Below, piece by piece: positions 31,266 through 39,825 of a stretch of 40,015 nt of DNA (its first letter is position 1; the number at the start of each line of letters is the position of its first letter). Source of the DNA: an uncultured Oscillospiraceae bacterium (lineage in GTDB: Bacteria > Bacillota > Clostridia > Oscillospirales > Ruminococcaceae). A program made the position numbers and the translations under genes. Under the pieces are notes generated by a model. The model worked only from the letters and a program-made list of their open reading frames with translations, was not told the DNA's origin and did not search any database. The stretch lies in contig CABUEI010000018.1 in assembly GCA_902490585.1 (NCBI GenBank), positions 1-40,015 on the forward strand, read 5' to 3'.

Positions 31266-34200
31266 GTGGAGGCTTTTCGTAACGAAGAAATTGCGGGACT
31301 TTTAGGCGACTTTTATCAGGCACACGCAAACGAAAACCGTGAAGTAATGGAACAGTCGCTGATGAAGATGCAGAACCTGCTTTACACAGGCGAAGCCGAC
31401 AGCACCCCGTTCAAAGACTATTTCAACTCGGTATTCGGCGGACGTACACCGTATAACGCCTCGCTGTCAGTCAGCGACTATCCGAAAGAATCAATAATAA
31501 GAGAACTTTTACAGAATACATTCGGTTGCTACTACTCTGACCCCGATATCAAGGTACTTTTCAACTTTGAGCAGGACGGAGAGGTAAGACTGACATACAA
31601 TGAGGACGGCTTTACTCTTGAACAGATACTCTACTATCTGAGTATCGGCAGAAGTGACGGCGACAAGTCCCGTGAAGGCCGTTTCGGCGTAGGTTCAAAG
31701 AGCGTATTCATGAACGTTGAGTGGCTGAAACTCCGTTCAAACAACTTTGCTTTCAGAATAGTAAACGACGCAGGTATCCTCAAGATAAGAGAGCTCAACC
31801 TGACCGCTCCTGTATTCAAGGGAACCGAGATCATCTTCAAGGTATCGGAAGAAGAACAGGCAAAGATCAAGGAGAACCTTGTAAATCTCACGATCCACAA
31901 GGGCGAATATATAAACCTTGTTGAATTCTGCTTTGCATTCATCAGAAAGAAACAGCTCGGAAGATTCGGCGAGGCTGAAAATCCGAACCGCACGTTCAAC
32001 GTTGCCGTTATGGATATGGGCAAGCCCCTTGCCGTATATAAAGTTATCCGTTATCAGAAAACACCCGATGATGACCCAACAGTACGTTTCTTACAGAACG
32101 GTAAGAGCGTTATCGAGTTTATCTGGCATGAAAACGAGGGATTTGTATATCTTATCCCGTTTGCCGTATCAGCCGCAAGACGTGACACTATTGTAAAGGT
32201 ACTTCTCGATAAGTACAACTACTTCTCGACATACGAGCTGACAGGACTTATAAAGTCAACCGGCGAGGATTTCATCAAGGAAAAGCTTTCGGCATTCTTT
32301 ATCAGTGTGCCGAACTCATATATCACAACGCACAGAACAGGTATCCGCCATGAGTGCGAGGAAGAGGTTTCCGAAGCTATCAACAGGGACCTCAAGTATA
32401 TGATTGAAAAGTACTCACGCTACTTTGTTCTTGAGCTTCTGCCGAGAACAAATTCGGATAAGTACTATATGCGTCCGAAACACTATGTGTTTGAGTTCTT
32501 CAGCAATTATCTCACCACCAGCGTTATGGTAGGCGATTTACGCAGTGTTTTCCACAACAGTATTTCACTGCTGTTACCCGGAAAGACTGAACCTATGCCC
32601 TACTCTGAGGTAAAGCAGCTCGGTTTCTTCTCTATGACCGACCATGTTTCAAAGCAGGAGCATGAGAGCGGCTCGGCATTTACCGAATATATTGAAGATG
32701 AGCTTGTAAAGATGCGCAAGGACGTAGCCGATATGCCCGAAAACATCATAATGGCAAGCTACAACTGGATTGACGAGGAAACGGAAGAAGAGGGCAGAGA
32801 GTTCTGCTACAACTTCAATTTCAACGGCGATACATACGTTCTTGACAGCGAGAAAAACCCTGCAATCAAGGACTTTGATCTGAGTTTCGGATTCAGAAGC
32901 ATAGTAAGCTTAAAGCTCGGTAAATACGTTATAAACGATGCGGTTGCCGACGAGGACGCACTTATCGGTGCACTCGGTCTGTTCGATACAATGTACGGTC
33001 AGGACTACAAGATCGGAATGAGATACTTCCAGTTCAACGTACACTACCGTGACATTACCCACAACTTTGACGTTGCACGAATGACGGTACATAACCTCAA
33101 GCGTGCTTACGACTGCATTGTTGCACACAAGAACAGCTTTGAAAATCACCAGATATACAACGAAGTCATAAATATGCTGATAAACAGCTTCACACAGGGC
33201 AAGGACACAATGACCTTCCTGCGTGAGATGAAACAGCAAGGCAGTGACATAACGCTCCAGCTTGATATCAACAAGAAGTTCAGATTTGCCGCTTACGGCA
33301 AGCAGTTCATGATACCCAGCAGTATCACCAACGCCGACCTTCTTGAGATAATCGGCGACGTTTACGCACTTATCAACTGCGGAATGTTCAACGGACGTGT
33401 GTTCGACTTCCCGTTCATGAAGTCCGGTTATTCGTTTGAAAAGGCTTCGCTGATGAGCCTTCTGCGTGAAAGCAATCTTACAGATGAAAAGGTGTCTGCG
33501 GTTATCCCCAACCTTTATATCTGTGACCTTAAAATTCCCCGTATCGCTCTTCTCGGCGAAAAAGACAAGATTATCCGTATCATAGATATCAACGACCCGA
33601 TAAGCGACGAGGAACGTCAGAATATCACAAAGTATGTTGTACTGCGTGACGACTTAACAAAACCCGAGTTCGCAAAGTATGTTGAATATCTGCTTGTAGG
33701 CGAGAACAATAACGTTCTCAGCCAGTTCTACTCAAGCACGGAAGAACCGAACCAGGTACTTCTCGACCAGATTCCGTACTACTACAAGCCCCTGCCGTCA
33801 ATCACAGCAGACGAATTACAGTTCCTGCGTACAAAATACAAGGCACTGCGTAATCTTTCAAATCTGCGTGTTTACCGCAACTATTTTGCAAAGGATATAA
33901 ACGGTACAATGTTCGGCTACGGCGGAACCTGCTCGTGTTGCGGATTTGAATCAAGCATTATCAATAACTACGTTATTAAGAGCTTTGAAGTCGGTCTGTT
34001 CAAGGACGACAGAGAAGAAAAGTTCAAGTTCTCTCTTTATATGTGTGCAAACGACTCCTATGCCGCAAGCGGCTGGATTATCGAGGATATCAGCATCGGC
34101 GGTATGAGCCCGTTCGTATGGCTTGATGAAATCTCCACCTGCGAGGTTATTCCCCCCGAGTTCCTGCTGTGTTCTATCAAATACCGTTGTCAGCTGACAT

Positions 34201-34409
34201 ACGATATTATCGGCAGTGAGGGTCGTGAAAAGGGCGAAATCGTCACTATGGAAAGCGTAAGCGACGGTGAACAGAAGACAATGGATATTATCCTTTCACC
34301 GCTGATGATGGCAAAGTGGATTGAAGATAACCTGTCAGACGAGTATGAAACGACAGAATCCGAAAACAAGGAAAACGTTGAAAGCAACGAAAATAACGCT
34401 CAGAACTAA
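31266..34409 (+). CDS. Large GHKL (Hsp90/sacsin-like) ATPase-domain protein
   Basis: A 1047-residue protein with an N-terminal Bergerat ATP-binding fold: N-box SIIRELLQNTFGCYYSD (residues 76-92, E80 and N84), the adenine-contact segment YNEDGFTLEQILYYLSIGRS (111-130) and the lid motif GRFGVGSKSVF (138-148). This resembles the sacsin/Hsp90-like group more than histidine kinases, gyrases or MutL. The rest (about 850 residues) matches nothing I recognise; it contains a small Cys cluster (C889, C891, C892, then C927) that could be a reduced zinc knuckle, and ends in an acidic Glu/Asn tail. No membrane segment. The GTG start has GAGGGAG upstream inside the previous gene, so the two products are made together. 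It closes the operon before a double terminator. Confidence 0.75.
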   Translation: MEAFRNEEIAGLLGDFYQAHANENREVMEQSLMKMQNLLYTGEADSTPFKDYFNSVFGGRTPYNASLSVSDYPKESIIRELLQNTFGCYYSDPDIKVLFNFEQDGEVRLTYNEDGFTLEQILYYLSIGRSDGDKSREGRFGVGSKSVFMNVEWLKLRSNNFAFRIVNDAGILKIRELNLTAPVFKGTEIIFKVSEEEQAKIKENLVNLTIHKGEYINLVEFCFAFIRKKQLGRFGEAENPNRTFNVAVMDMGKPLAVYKVIRYQKTPDDDPTVRFLQNGKSVIEFIWHENEGFVYLIPFAVSAARRDTIVKVLLDKYNYFSTYELTGLIKSTGEDFIKEKLSAFFISVPNSYITTHRTGIRHECEEEVSEAINRDLKYMIEKYSRYFVLELLPRTNSDKYYMRPKHYVFEFFSNYLTTSVMVGDLRSVFHNSISLLLPGKTEPMPYSEVKQLGFFSMTDHVSKQEHESGSAFTEYIEDELVKMRKDVADMPENIIMASYNWIDEETEEEGREFCYNFNFNGDTYVLDSEKNPAIKDFDLSFGFRSIVSLKLGKYVINDAVADEDALIGALGLFDTMYGQDYKIGMRYFQFNVHYRDITHNFDVARMTVHNLKRAYDCIVAHKNSFENHQIYNEVINMLINSFTQGKDTMTFLREMKQQGSDITLQLDINKKFRFAAYGKQFMIPSSITNADLLEIIGDVYALINCGMFNGRVFDFPFMKSGYSFEKASLMSLLRESNLTDEKVSAVIPNLYICDLKIPRIALLGEKDKIIRIIDINDPISDEERQNITKYVVLRDDLTKPEFAKYVEYLLVGENNNVLSQFYSSTEEPNQVLLDQIPYYYKPLPSITADELQFLRTKYKALRNLSNLRVYRNYFAKDINGTMFGYGGTCSCCGFESSIINNYVIKSFEVGLFKDDREEKFKFSLYMCANDSYAASGWIIEDISIGGMSPFVWLDEISTCEVIPPEFLLCSIKYRCQLTYDIIGSEGREKGEIVTMESVSDGEQKTMDIILSPLMMAKWIEDNLSDEYETTESENKENVESNENNAQN

Positions 34410-34412
34410 AAT

Positions 34413-34442
34413 AAACCGCTCTGCGAAAGCAGGGCGGTTTTT
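34413..34442 (+). terminator. Terminator after the helicase-like/GHKL operon
   Basis: AAACCGCTCTGC and GCAGGGCGGTTT form a 12-bp stem with a GAAA tetraloop, followed by T residues, starting 4 bp after the stop codon. Confidence 0.9.
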
Positions 34443-34454
34443 ATGTTATGTATA

Positions 34455-34486
34455 AGCGGCACGGATTTCTCCGTACCGCTCTTTTT
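34455..34486 (+). terminator. Second, adjacent terminator hairpin
   Basis: AGCGGCACGGA and TCCGTACCGCT pair with one mismatch around a 4-nt loop, followed by CTTTTT. It may act as backup for the plus-strand operon and also end the convergent DUF11 gene. Confidence 0.7.
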
Positions 34487-34537
34487 CATATTGCTCCTTT
34501 GACAGTTAAACCGCAGATAGCAGGTGTATACCTTTTA

Positions 34538-35383
34538 TCAGATATTGCCCGTAACAGTAACCACCGCAGTACCGGGAGTAACCGCAACAGTGCCGTCGGG
34601 GTTTGTGGCAAATGTTGCCGCAGGTACTGTAATTGCACCGTTTGCCGTTTCAAACACACCGGTAGTTTCGCTGTAGGTGTACTGTGTGTCATCAAGAGCT
34701 GTACCGTTGTAGGTTACCTTAATGTTTTTCAGTATCGGGTTGAATACATCACGCAGAACAACTTCATCTGCATCGGTAACAGCCGTGTTGCCTCTGTTTG
34801 TGATAGTGAAAGTGTAGGTTATCTGACCGTTTTCGCTGACTATCGTCGGGCTGAGAGCCTTTTCGATATCAAGCACAGCCGCTACAACCGCATTTACTGT
34901 TTCGGTAGCAGTAAGCGGTTCTGCGATACCACCGCCTGTAACAGTGATATTGTTAGTTACCGAACCCTCAATATCAAGCGGTGCATAGGCTGTGATTTCA
35001 GCCTTGTATACAATCTGTGCTTCCGAATTTGCGGGAACATTTATTCCCGTAATCACCAGAGTCGGACCTGCCGTAACGGTAGGAGCGGTCTGAAGCACGC
35101 CGTTGATGAAATAACGTATATCTCCTGCATATCTCAGCGGATAGACAGTATTTGTTTCAAAAGCGTATGCTCCGAGGTCATCTGTTACGGTAAGGTCTGT
35201 AAATGCGGTCGTTCCCGTGTTGACGATATTTATTATATAGGTTATATCGTCACCCTGTGCGTAGGTTTCGGAAAGCGCATACTTTGTTGCGGCAAGCATC
35301 TGCTGTATCTCGCCTGTGGTTACGTTTGAGTTTACTACCGTGCCGTTATACGAAAGGGTAGCAACGTTTGTGAATGTTGCCAT
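34538..35383 (-). CDS. DUF11-repeat protein without signal peptide
   Basis: A 281-residue protein beginning MATFTNVATLSYNGTVVNSN, a start typical of a clostridial group of DUF11 proteins. Two beta-sandwich DUF11-like units follow: ALSETYAQGDDITYIINIVN with TAFTDLTVTDDLGAYAF, and ALSPTIVSENGQITYTFTITN with VTDADEVVLRDVF, the usual 'x-G-x-x-x-Y-x-x-x-x-x-N' pattern. Composition is rich in Thr, Val and Ala with very little Cys or His. There is no signal peptide, membrane anchor or sortase motif, although the fold is normally extracellular. The ATG at 35383 is preceded by AAGGAGG; an upstream frame extension is unsupported. Function unknown; structural or surface role is a guess. Confidence 0.8.
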   Translation of the reverse strand: MATFTNVATLSYNGTVVNSNVTTGEIQQMLAATKYALSETYAQGDDITYIINIVNTGTTAFTDLTVTDDLGAYAFETNTVYPLRYAGDIRYFINGVLQTAPTVTAGPTLVITGINVPANSEAQIVYKAEITAYAPLDIEGSVTNNITVTGGGIAEPLTATETVNAVVAAVLDIEKALSPTIVSENGQITYTFTITNRGNTAVTDADEVVLRDVFNPILKNIKVTYNGTALDDTQYTYSETTGVFETANGAITVPAATFATNPDGTVAVTPGTAVVTVTGNI

Positions 35384-35482
35384 TGTTTTTCCTCCTTGAA
35401 CAGTATTGTTATCCGGGTACCCTCTACATTTTATGACACAGTGTGCCATTGTGCCACTGTGCTTTCTGCCTTTAAATGACAT

Positions 35483-35514
35483 AAAAAACGACCGTGCATA
35501 CACTGCCACGGTCG
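35483..35514 (-). terminator. Terminator after the lipoprotein gene
   Basis: CGACCGTG (35489-35496) pairs with CACGGTCG (35507-35514); on the minus strand it is followed by a six-base T run. A second palindrome (CACAGTG/CACTGTG, about 35438-35460) lies between it and the DUF11 gene. Confidence 0.85.
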
Positions 35515-35541
35515 CTGTTGCTCTTTTGTTATATCCCGGTT

Positions 35542-35958
35542 TTATTCAAAGCTGTATGTGATTTCTTTTTCGGCAAGATAATTCTTTACGGCATTGAACG
35601 CCCTGAGAGTTGAGTTTTCATCGGCTATTTTTACTGCCGAGCCTTTTTCCAGAGTGTCTATCACGGTTTTCAGCTCTTCAAAAGCAATTTCAAGATCATC
35701 GACAAAATACTTGTCCTCTGCAATCGTGATCTTCAGAGAAAAGCTTTCGGGATTACCCGGATTACCTCCCTCAGCCGATATATCGGTAATATTGTTTATC
35801 TGTTCATCTGATTGGTTTGCAGAAATTGACGAATCAGCCGATAAGCTATCCGTATACAAAACGGTATGCTCTGAATTATTGTTTGCCGAATTATCGGCAC
35901 AGCCGAAAAGCATAAATGCGGATAAAACGAGCGCTGTGGCTCTGATAAGATTTCGCAT
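35542..35958 (-). CDS. Small lipoprotein with ExbD-like C-terminal half
   Basis: A 138-residue exported lipoprotein. The signal peptide ends in the lipobox LFGC with the acylated Cys at residue 20. An acidic, Asn/Ser-rich linker follows to about residue 70. The C-terminal half (SLKITIAEDKYFVDDLEIAF, then ELKTVIDTLEKGSAVKIADE and the final AVKNYLAEKEITYSFE) follows the strand-helix-strand order of the periplasmic ExbD/TolR domain, but no ExbB partner is nearby, so the likeness may be only in fold. Ordinary ribosome site upstream (GAAAGGAAAAAA). Role unknown. Confidence 0.75.
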   Translation of the reverse strand: MRNLIRATALVLSAFMLFGCADNSANNNSEHTVLYTDSLSADSSISANQSDEQINNITDISAEGGNPGNPESFSLKITIAEDKYFVDDLEIAFEELKTVIDTLEKGSAVKIADENSTLRAFNAVKNYLAEKEITYSFE

Positions 35959-36100
35959 GATTTTTTCCTTTCACACAGTAACGTTTTTAACTTGCATTAC
36001 CGTTATAACTTTTTAAATATCTGTGAATTTATGATATCACTATATTCGTCAAATGTCAATTATTCCCTTTTGATTTTACAAAAAAACCAACGACACGATA

Positions 36101-36249
36101 TGTCAAAATAAACAAGCTCTTTTTGCTGTCGTTAATTCAGAAATAAAATCGCTTGAAATCGTATTATCCCGTATACGACAGCACACCCTTTTGTTCGCAC
36201 AATGTCACTACCCGATGTGACAAAAAACGCTGTCCGTGAATTGTAAAAT
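36101..36249 (+). promoter_or_regulatory. Candidate Spo0A-type control region of spoIIE
   Basis: The 352-bp gap 35959-36310 holds no gene. TGTCAAAA (36101-36108) matches the 0A box TGTCRAAA. Further down GTGACA (36217-36222) and TAAAAT (36244-36249) are 21 bp apart, the unusual spacing known for Spo0A-activated spoIIG and spoIIE promoters. GTGACA is also one arm of the palindrome TGTCAC-N8-GTGACA (36203-36222). Each element alone is weak. Confidence 0.35.
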
Positions 36250-36310
36250 AATTACATAGTCGGCTATCCCATGTCGGTAGCGGACGTTTAAATGCGAAAG
36301 GAAGTTTACA

Positions 36311-38587
36311 ATGTCAAGGGCAGTAACAAAAGATAAGATACATATCCGTGAACATTCGGTAATAAGATGCACGGCAGTAATGATAGCGGCGGCGATAATC
36401 TCAATGAGTACCGTTCTCGGAAAACCCTCGCCGTTTGCGGCATCATTTGCGGCGGCTATGAGCGGAATTGACTGTATCAGTGCATTTGTCGGAAGCGTGG
36501 CAGGCTACATTCTCGGCGGAAATTACTCCGACGGTGTAACCGTTACTTCTGCCCTGTTGTCAGTTGTTGCAATTCGCATGATAGTGTCACGCAGAAAGTC
36601 AGCCATGTCCGATATAGTTTCGGCAATCACTGCGGCAGGCTCGGTTTTTGCGGCAAATTTTCTTACCTCGTCCACCGTCAGCGATGTCATGAACTGCATT
36701 ATCCTGTCCGCTATGGCAGGCGGCGGAGCGGTTGTCGCTTTACGTCTTTCACGCCTTGCCGAAAAGCGTGAGCTTGCAAAGGTAACGGTATGCAGTGACC
36801 CTCTGAGCTTTGTCTGCGTTCTCAGCGGTTGTGCCATAATATCGGGTATACTGTCGCATTACAGCATCGGTATATTCAATATAGGCATAATTTTCGCTTC
36901 GGGACTTGCATTATGCTGTTCTATGAAGTACGGTAGCGGAGCCGGAGCAATATGTGCCGCATCGTCCGCACTCGGCTGTGCCGTAGCAACAGGCGACAGC
37001 GCTTTTCTTGCGGCGGCTCTTGCTCCTGCGGCGGCTGTGGGAGGGATGTTTTCCGGAAGTAAAAAAATAAGTGTAGCAGGCGGATTTGTACTTACCGCCA
37101 CGCTCTGCACGGCACTGTTCACTATGGATAATCCGAAGCTTGCGGTTGTCGCAGATATATTCATGTCATCCGCTGTATTTATGCTGATTCCTGCAAAGTT
37201 AACCACAGAACACGGGGATATAGCAAAGCTTACTGCTACCGAGAACAGCATAAAGAGATTGTTTTCAAAACGTCTTAAATTTGCAGGAGGAGCAATTGCA
37301 GAAGTCAGACGGACTGTCGGCATTACCGCCGAAAAGCTTGACAGCAATATAGGAAACGATATAAGCTGGGTGTATAATACCGCTTGCGATGAAATCTGTA
37401 GAAAGTGCAGATACAATATGCAATGCTGGGGCAAGGAATACGGCGACAGCATAAAGCAGTTTGCTAAAATTACAAATATGATAAAATCGGGCGAAAACAT
37501 CGGTCCGGGTGCTTTTTCCGAGCCGTTGAGTACCCGTTGCCCTAAAAAAGATGACCTGATAAGCAAAATGCGGCAACTTTGTGACGTTTATGTAGCTGAT
37601 TGTACAGAGAAAAGAAAAATCGCCCGTATGCGTAATATTCTGACTGCTCAGCTTTCTGCAACGGAACAGATTTTATCCCAGTTGTCAGACGAGATTGAAA
37701 ACAGCGGCGATATCGAACCGCAGTATAACGAAACCGCCCGTAACGTTCTGTACAAGCTCGGTTGCGAAGATGCCGAAGCTGTGAATGTTCAACTCGGCGA
37801 ACAAGGAAGAATGTCTGTCGAGGCTTATTCCGACACCGGTTTCTTTGCTTCAAAGCAGGATATCTGCGAAGCTATGACGCTTGCTTTCCGCCGACGTTTT
37901 GATCTGCCGTCGCTGAGCCGTGTGGGAGGTGCCTGCAAATTAAGTCTTTTTTCGGGTACGACCTACACGCTTGACGTTGAAATATGCCAGATAAGCAAGA
38001 CTGAGGGCACTGCCTGCGGAGATTATTACGAAAGTTTCATAGACAAGAGCGGAACTGCGTATGTAGTGCTGTCTGACGGCATGGGAAGCGGAAGCAGGGC
38101 TAGGGTGGATTCATCATTTGCCTGTGCTATGCTTATACGTCTTTTGCAGGCGGGAGTTGGCGTAGATGCGGCGATAAACGTTATAAACACATCGCTTATG
38201 TGCAAGTCATCCGATGAGAGCTTTGCCACTCTCGAAATCTGTGCCATTGACCTTTACAGCGGAAAAACCGATCTTTACAAGGCAGGAAGCGCCAGTACCT
38301 ATATAAAATGCGGGAACCGCTTTGTTACGATAGGTTGCAAGGGCTTACCGATAGGAGTAAAAGACGAGCCTGTGTACGACAGAAGAACTTTCACTATAGG
38401 CAGTCGTGATATGATAGTAATGACCAGCGACGGTGCTGAACTCAACGAAAAATGGCTGTACAGAGAGATGGACAAGCAACCCGACCTCAAAGAATTTTCA
38501 AAGGATGTAGCAAACACAGCAAAGTTCTATGCGGGAGATGAAAAGAGCGACGATATATCGGTTATCGCAATGCGGCTGAGTAAGTAA
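36311..38587 (+). CDS. spoIIE: Stage II sporulation protein E (PP2C-type phosphatase)
   Basis: A membrane phosphatase that dephosphorylates SpoIIAA to activate SigF in the forespore and also localises to the polar septum. The 758 residues are slightly shorter than the B. subtilis protein. The N-terminal part to about residue 300 has around ten membrane segments; a soluble regulatory region follows with a Cys-containing NTACDEICRKCRYNMQCWG stretch typical of SpoIIE. The C-terminal PP2C domain shows GTACGDYYESFIDKSG, VVLSDGMGSGSRARVDS, FATLEICAIDLYSGKTDLYK, GLPIGV, MIVMTSDGAEL and GDEKSDDISVIAMR, with the metal-binding Asp residues. AAAGGAAG precedes the ATG. Its presence is the best evidence that the organism can form endospores. 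Confidence 0.95.
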   Translation: MSRAVTKDKIHIREHSVIRCTAVMIAAAIISMSTVLGKPSPFAASFAAAMSGIDCISAFVGSVAGYILGGNYSDGVTVTSALLSVVAIRMIVSRRKSAMSDIVSAITAAGSVFAANFLTSSTVSDVMNCIILSAMAGGGAVVALRLSRLAEKRELAKVTVCSDPLSFVCVLSGCAIISGILSHYSIGIFNIGIIFASGLALCCSMKYGSGAGAICAASSALGCAVATGDSAFLAAALAPAAAVGGMFSGSKKISVAGGFVLTATLCTALFTMDNPKLAVVADIFMSSAVFMLIPAKLTTEHGDIAKLTATENSIKRLFSKRLKFAGGAIAEVRRTVGITAEKLDSNIGNDISWVYNTACDEICRKCRYNMQCWGKEYGDSIKQFAKITNMIKSGENIGPGAFSEPLSTRCPKKDDLISKMRQLCDVYVADCTEKRKIARMRNILTAQLSATEQILSQLSDEIENSGDIEPQYNETARNVLYKLGCEDAEAVNVQLGEQGRMSVEAYSDTGFFASKQDICEAMTLAFRRRFDLPSLSRVGGACKLSLFSGTTYTLDVEICQISKTEGTACGDYYESFIDKSGTAYVVLSDGMGSGSRARVDSSFACAMLIRLLQAGVGVDAAINVINTSLMCKSSDESFATLEICAIDLYSGKTDLYKAGSASTYIKCGNRFVTIGCKGLPIGVKDEPVYDRRTFTIGSRDMIVMTSDGAELNEKWLYREMDKQPDLKEFSKDVANTAKFYAGDEKSDDISVIAMRLSK

Positions 38588-38626
38588 GCCTTACGCAGTC
38601 ACGGCAACAAAATATTATAAATAGTA

Positions 38627-38707
38627 TTGACCTTATCCCTTTCGGGTGATAGAATATATAGCGGTGTTTCTGTGTAAATTTACGCAGGTACGCCGCTGAT
38701 TTTTTTT
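38627..38707 (+). promoter_or_regulatory. Promoter with a terminator-like hairpin in the leader of the EamA transporter gene
   Basis: TTGACC (38627-38632) and TAGAAT (38650-38655) are 17 bp apart. The predicted start falls at the foot of a long hairpin, AGCGGTGT (38660-38667) pairing with ACGCCGCT (38690-38697), with further inner pairing, followed by eight T (38700-38707). The ribosome site GAGGT and the ATG follow within 15 nt. It may end spoIIE transcripts, attenuate the downstream gene, or both. Confidence 0.55.
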
Positions 38708-38722
38708 ATAACAGAGGTCAAT

Positions 38723-39658
38723 ATGAAAGCCGATACATTAACTAAAACATGGGTAGCCGCCATACTTGCTATATTCTGCTCTGCACTGTGGGGCAGTGCT
38801 TTTCCTTGTGTAAAAATAGGATATGAGCTGTTTGCGGTTGATACTTCAAGCCCGTCTTCGCTAATACTTTTTGCAGGCGTGCGCTTTTTCATTGCAGGAA
38901 TTATGGTAATCATAATCGGAAGTATCATGCAGAAAAAGCCGATGATCCCGAAGCTTAAAGAGTTGCCGAAAGTGACCGCACTGAGCCTTTTCCAGACGAT
39001 TATCCAGTACCTGTTCTTTTATATCGGACTTGCCAACACAAGCGGCGTAAAATCCTCCGTTATCGAGGGCATGAGCGTGTTTGTCTGCATACTGATTTCC
39101 TCGCTCATCTTCCGACTTGAAAAGCTTACTTCTTTAAAAATAATCGGCTGTGTGCTCGGCACGGCAGGAATAGTGGTAATCAATCTTGACAAATCGCTCC
39201 TTACTGCGTTCAGCCTTACAGGCGACGGATTTATACTGATTTCCACCGTTGCTTATGCAATCTCTTCCGTTCTCATCAAACGTTTTTCTGCCGATACTGA
39301 CACAATGATGCTCAGCGGCTGGCAATTCCTTTTCGGCGGTGCAGTCATGACTGTTATCGGCTTACTGACAGGCGGTAATATTTCTATCCCGGGAAATCCC
39401 GTTCCTGCCGTTCTGATGCTTATGTATCTTGCTTTTATTTCCGCCTGTGCATACTCAATCTGGAGCACTCTGCTCAAATACAATCCCGTATCAAAAATTG
39501 CCGTTTTCGGTTTTATGAACCCGGTTTGCGGCGTTCTCCTCTCTGCCCTTCTGCTTGGTGAGGTACAGCAGGCGTTCCGCCTTGAATCTCTCATTGCCCT
39601 TGTGCTTATCAGCGTGGGAATATTCATAGTCAACAAAGGGCAGGAACAAAAAGCCTGA
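38723..39658 (+). CDS. DMT-superfamily transporter (EamA type)
   Basis: A 311-residue inner membrane protein with about ten hydrophobic helices in two EamA repeats. The first carries FCSALWGSAFPCVKIGYE and FAGVRFFIAGIMV; the second GDGFILISTVAYAISSVLIKRF and SAYSIWST-type FISACAYSIWSTLLKYNPVS then AVFGFMNPVCGVLLSALLLGE, the usual family ending. Substrates of such carriers are amino acids or other small metabolites, often exported; nothing here points to one. The ATG follows GAGGT. It stands alone behind its own leader hairpin. Confidence 0.88.
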   Translation: MKADTLTKTWVAAILAIFCSALWGSAFPCVKIGYELFAVDTSSPSSLILFAGVRFFIAGIMVIIIGSIMQKKPMIPKLKELPKVTALSLFQTIIQYLFFYIGLANTSGVKSSVIEGMSVFVCILISSLIFRLEKLTSLKIIGCVLGTAGIVVINLDKSLLTAFSLTGDGFILISTVAYAISSVLIKRFSADTDTMMLSGWQFLFGGAVMTVIGLLTGGNISIPGNPVPAVLMLMYLAFISACAYSIWSTLLKYNPVSKIAVFGFMNPVCGVLLSALLLGEVQQAFRLESLIALVLISVGIFIVNKGQEQKA

Positions 39659-39758
39659 GATAATTTATACAAATCGGTGATGTCAAGCATAGTATTACTT
39701 CGAGTAATCAGAAATAGAAAAATCAGCGAAAAAAATAAAAAAATATTTCAAAAAATGC

Positions 39759-39787
39759 TTGACAATCACTTTTCGATGTGATATAAT
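39759..39787 (+). promoter_or_regulatory. Consensus promoter of tRNA-Gln
   Basis: TTGACA (39759-39764), 17-bp spacer, TATAAT (39782-39787): a perfect SigA promoter, about 38 bp before the tRNA. Confidence 0.93.
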
Positions 39788-39825
39788 AGTCTACGTTGTC
39801 ACGGCAGTGCAACACAAAAGAATAT

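Noticed and set aside
31266..34409. GHKL protein as a sensor histidine kinase or DNA gyrase/MutL
   Set aside because: No H-box or membrane sensor, no toposiomerase or MutL C-terminal features; the N-box and lid fit the Hsp90/sacsin group better.
34448..35329. Long plus-strand open frame opposite the DUF11 gene
   Set aside because: Cys-, Arg- and Ser-rich translation with no domain and no ribosome site; it mirrors the Thr/Val/Asn codon usage of the real minus-strand gene.
36859..37566. Minus-strand open frame of 235 codons inside spoIIE
   Set aside because: Antisense shadow of a well-supported membrane protein; hydrophobic residues arise from the complementary codons.
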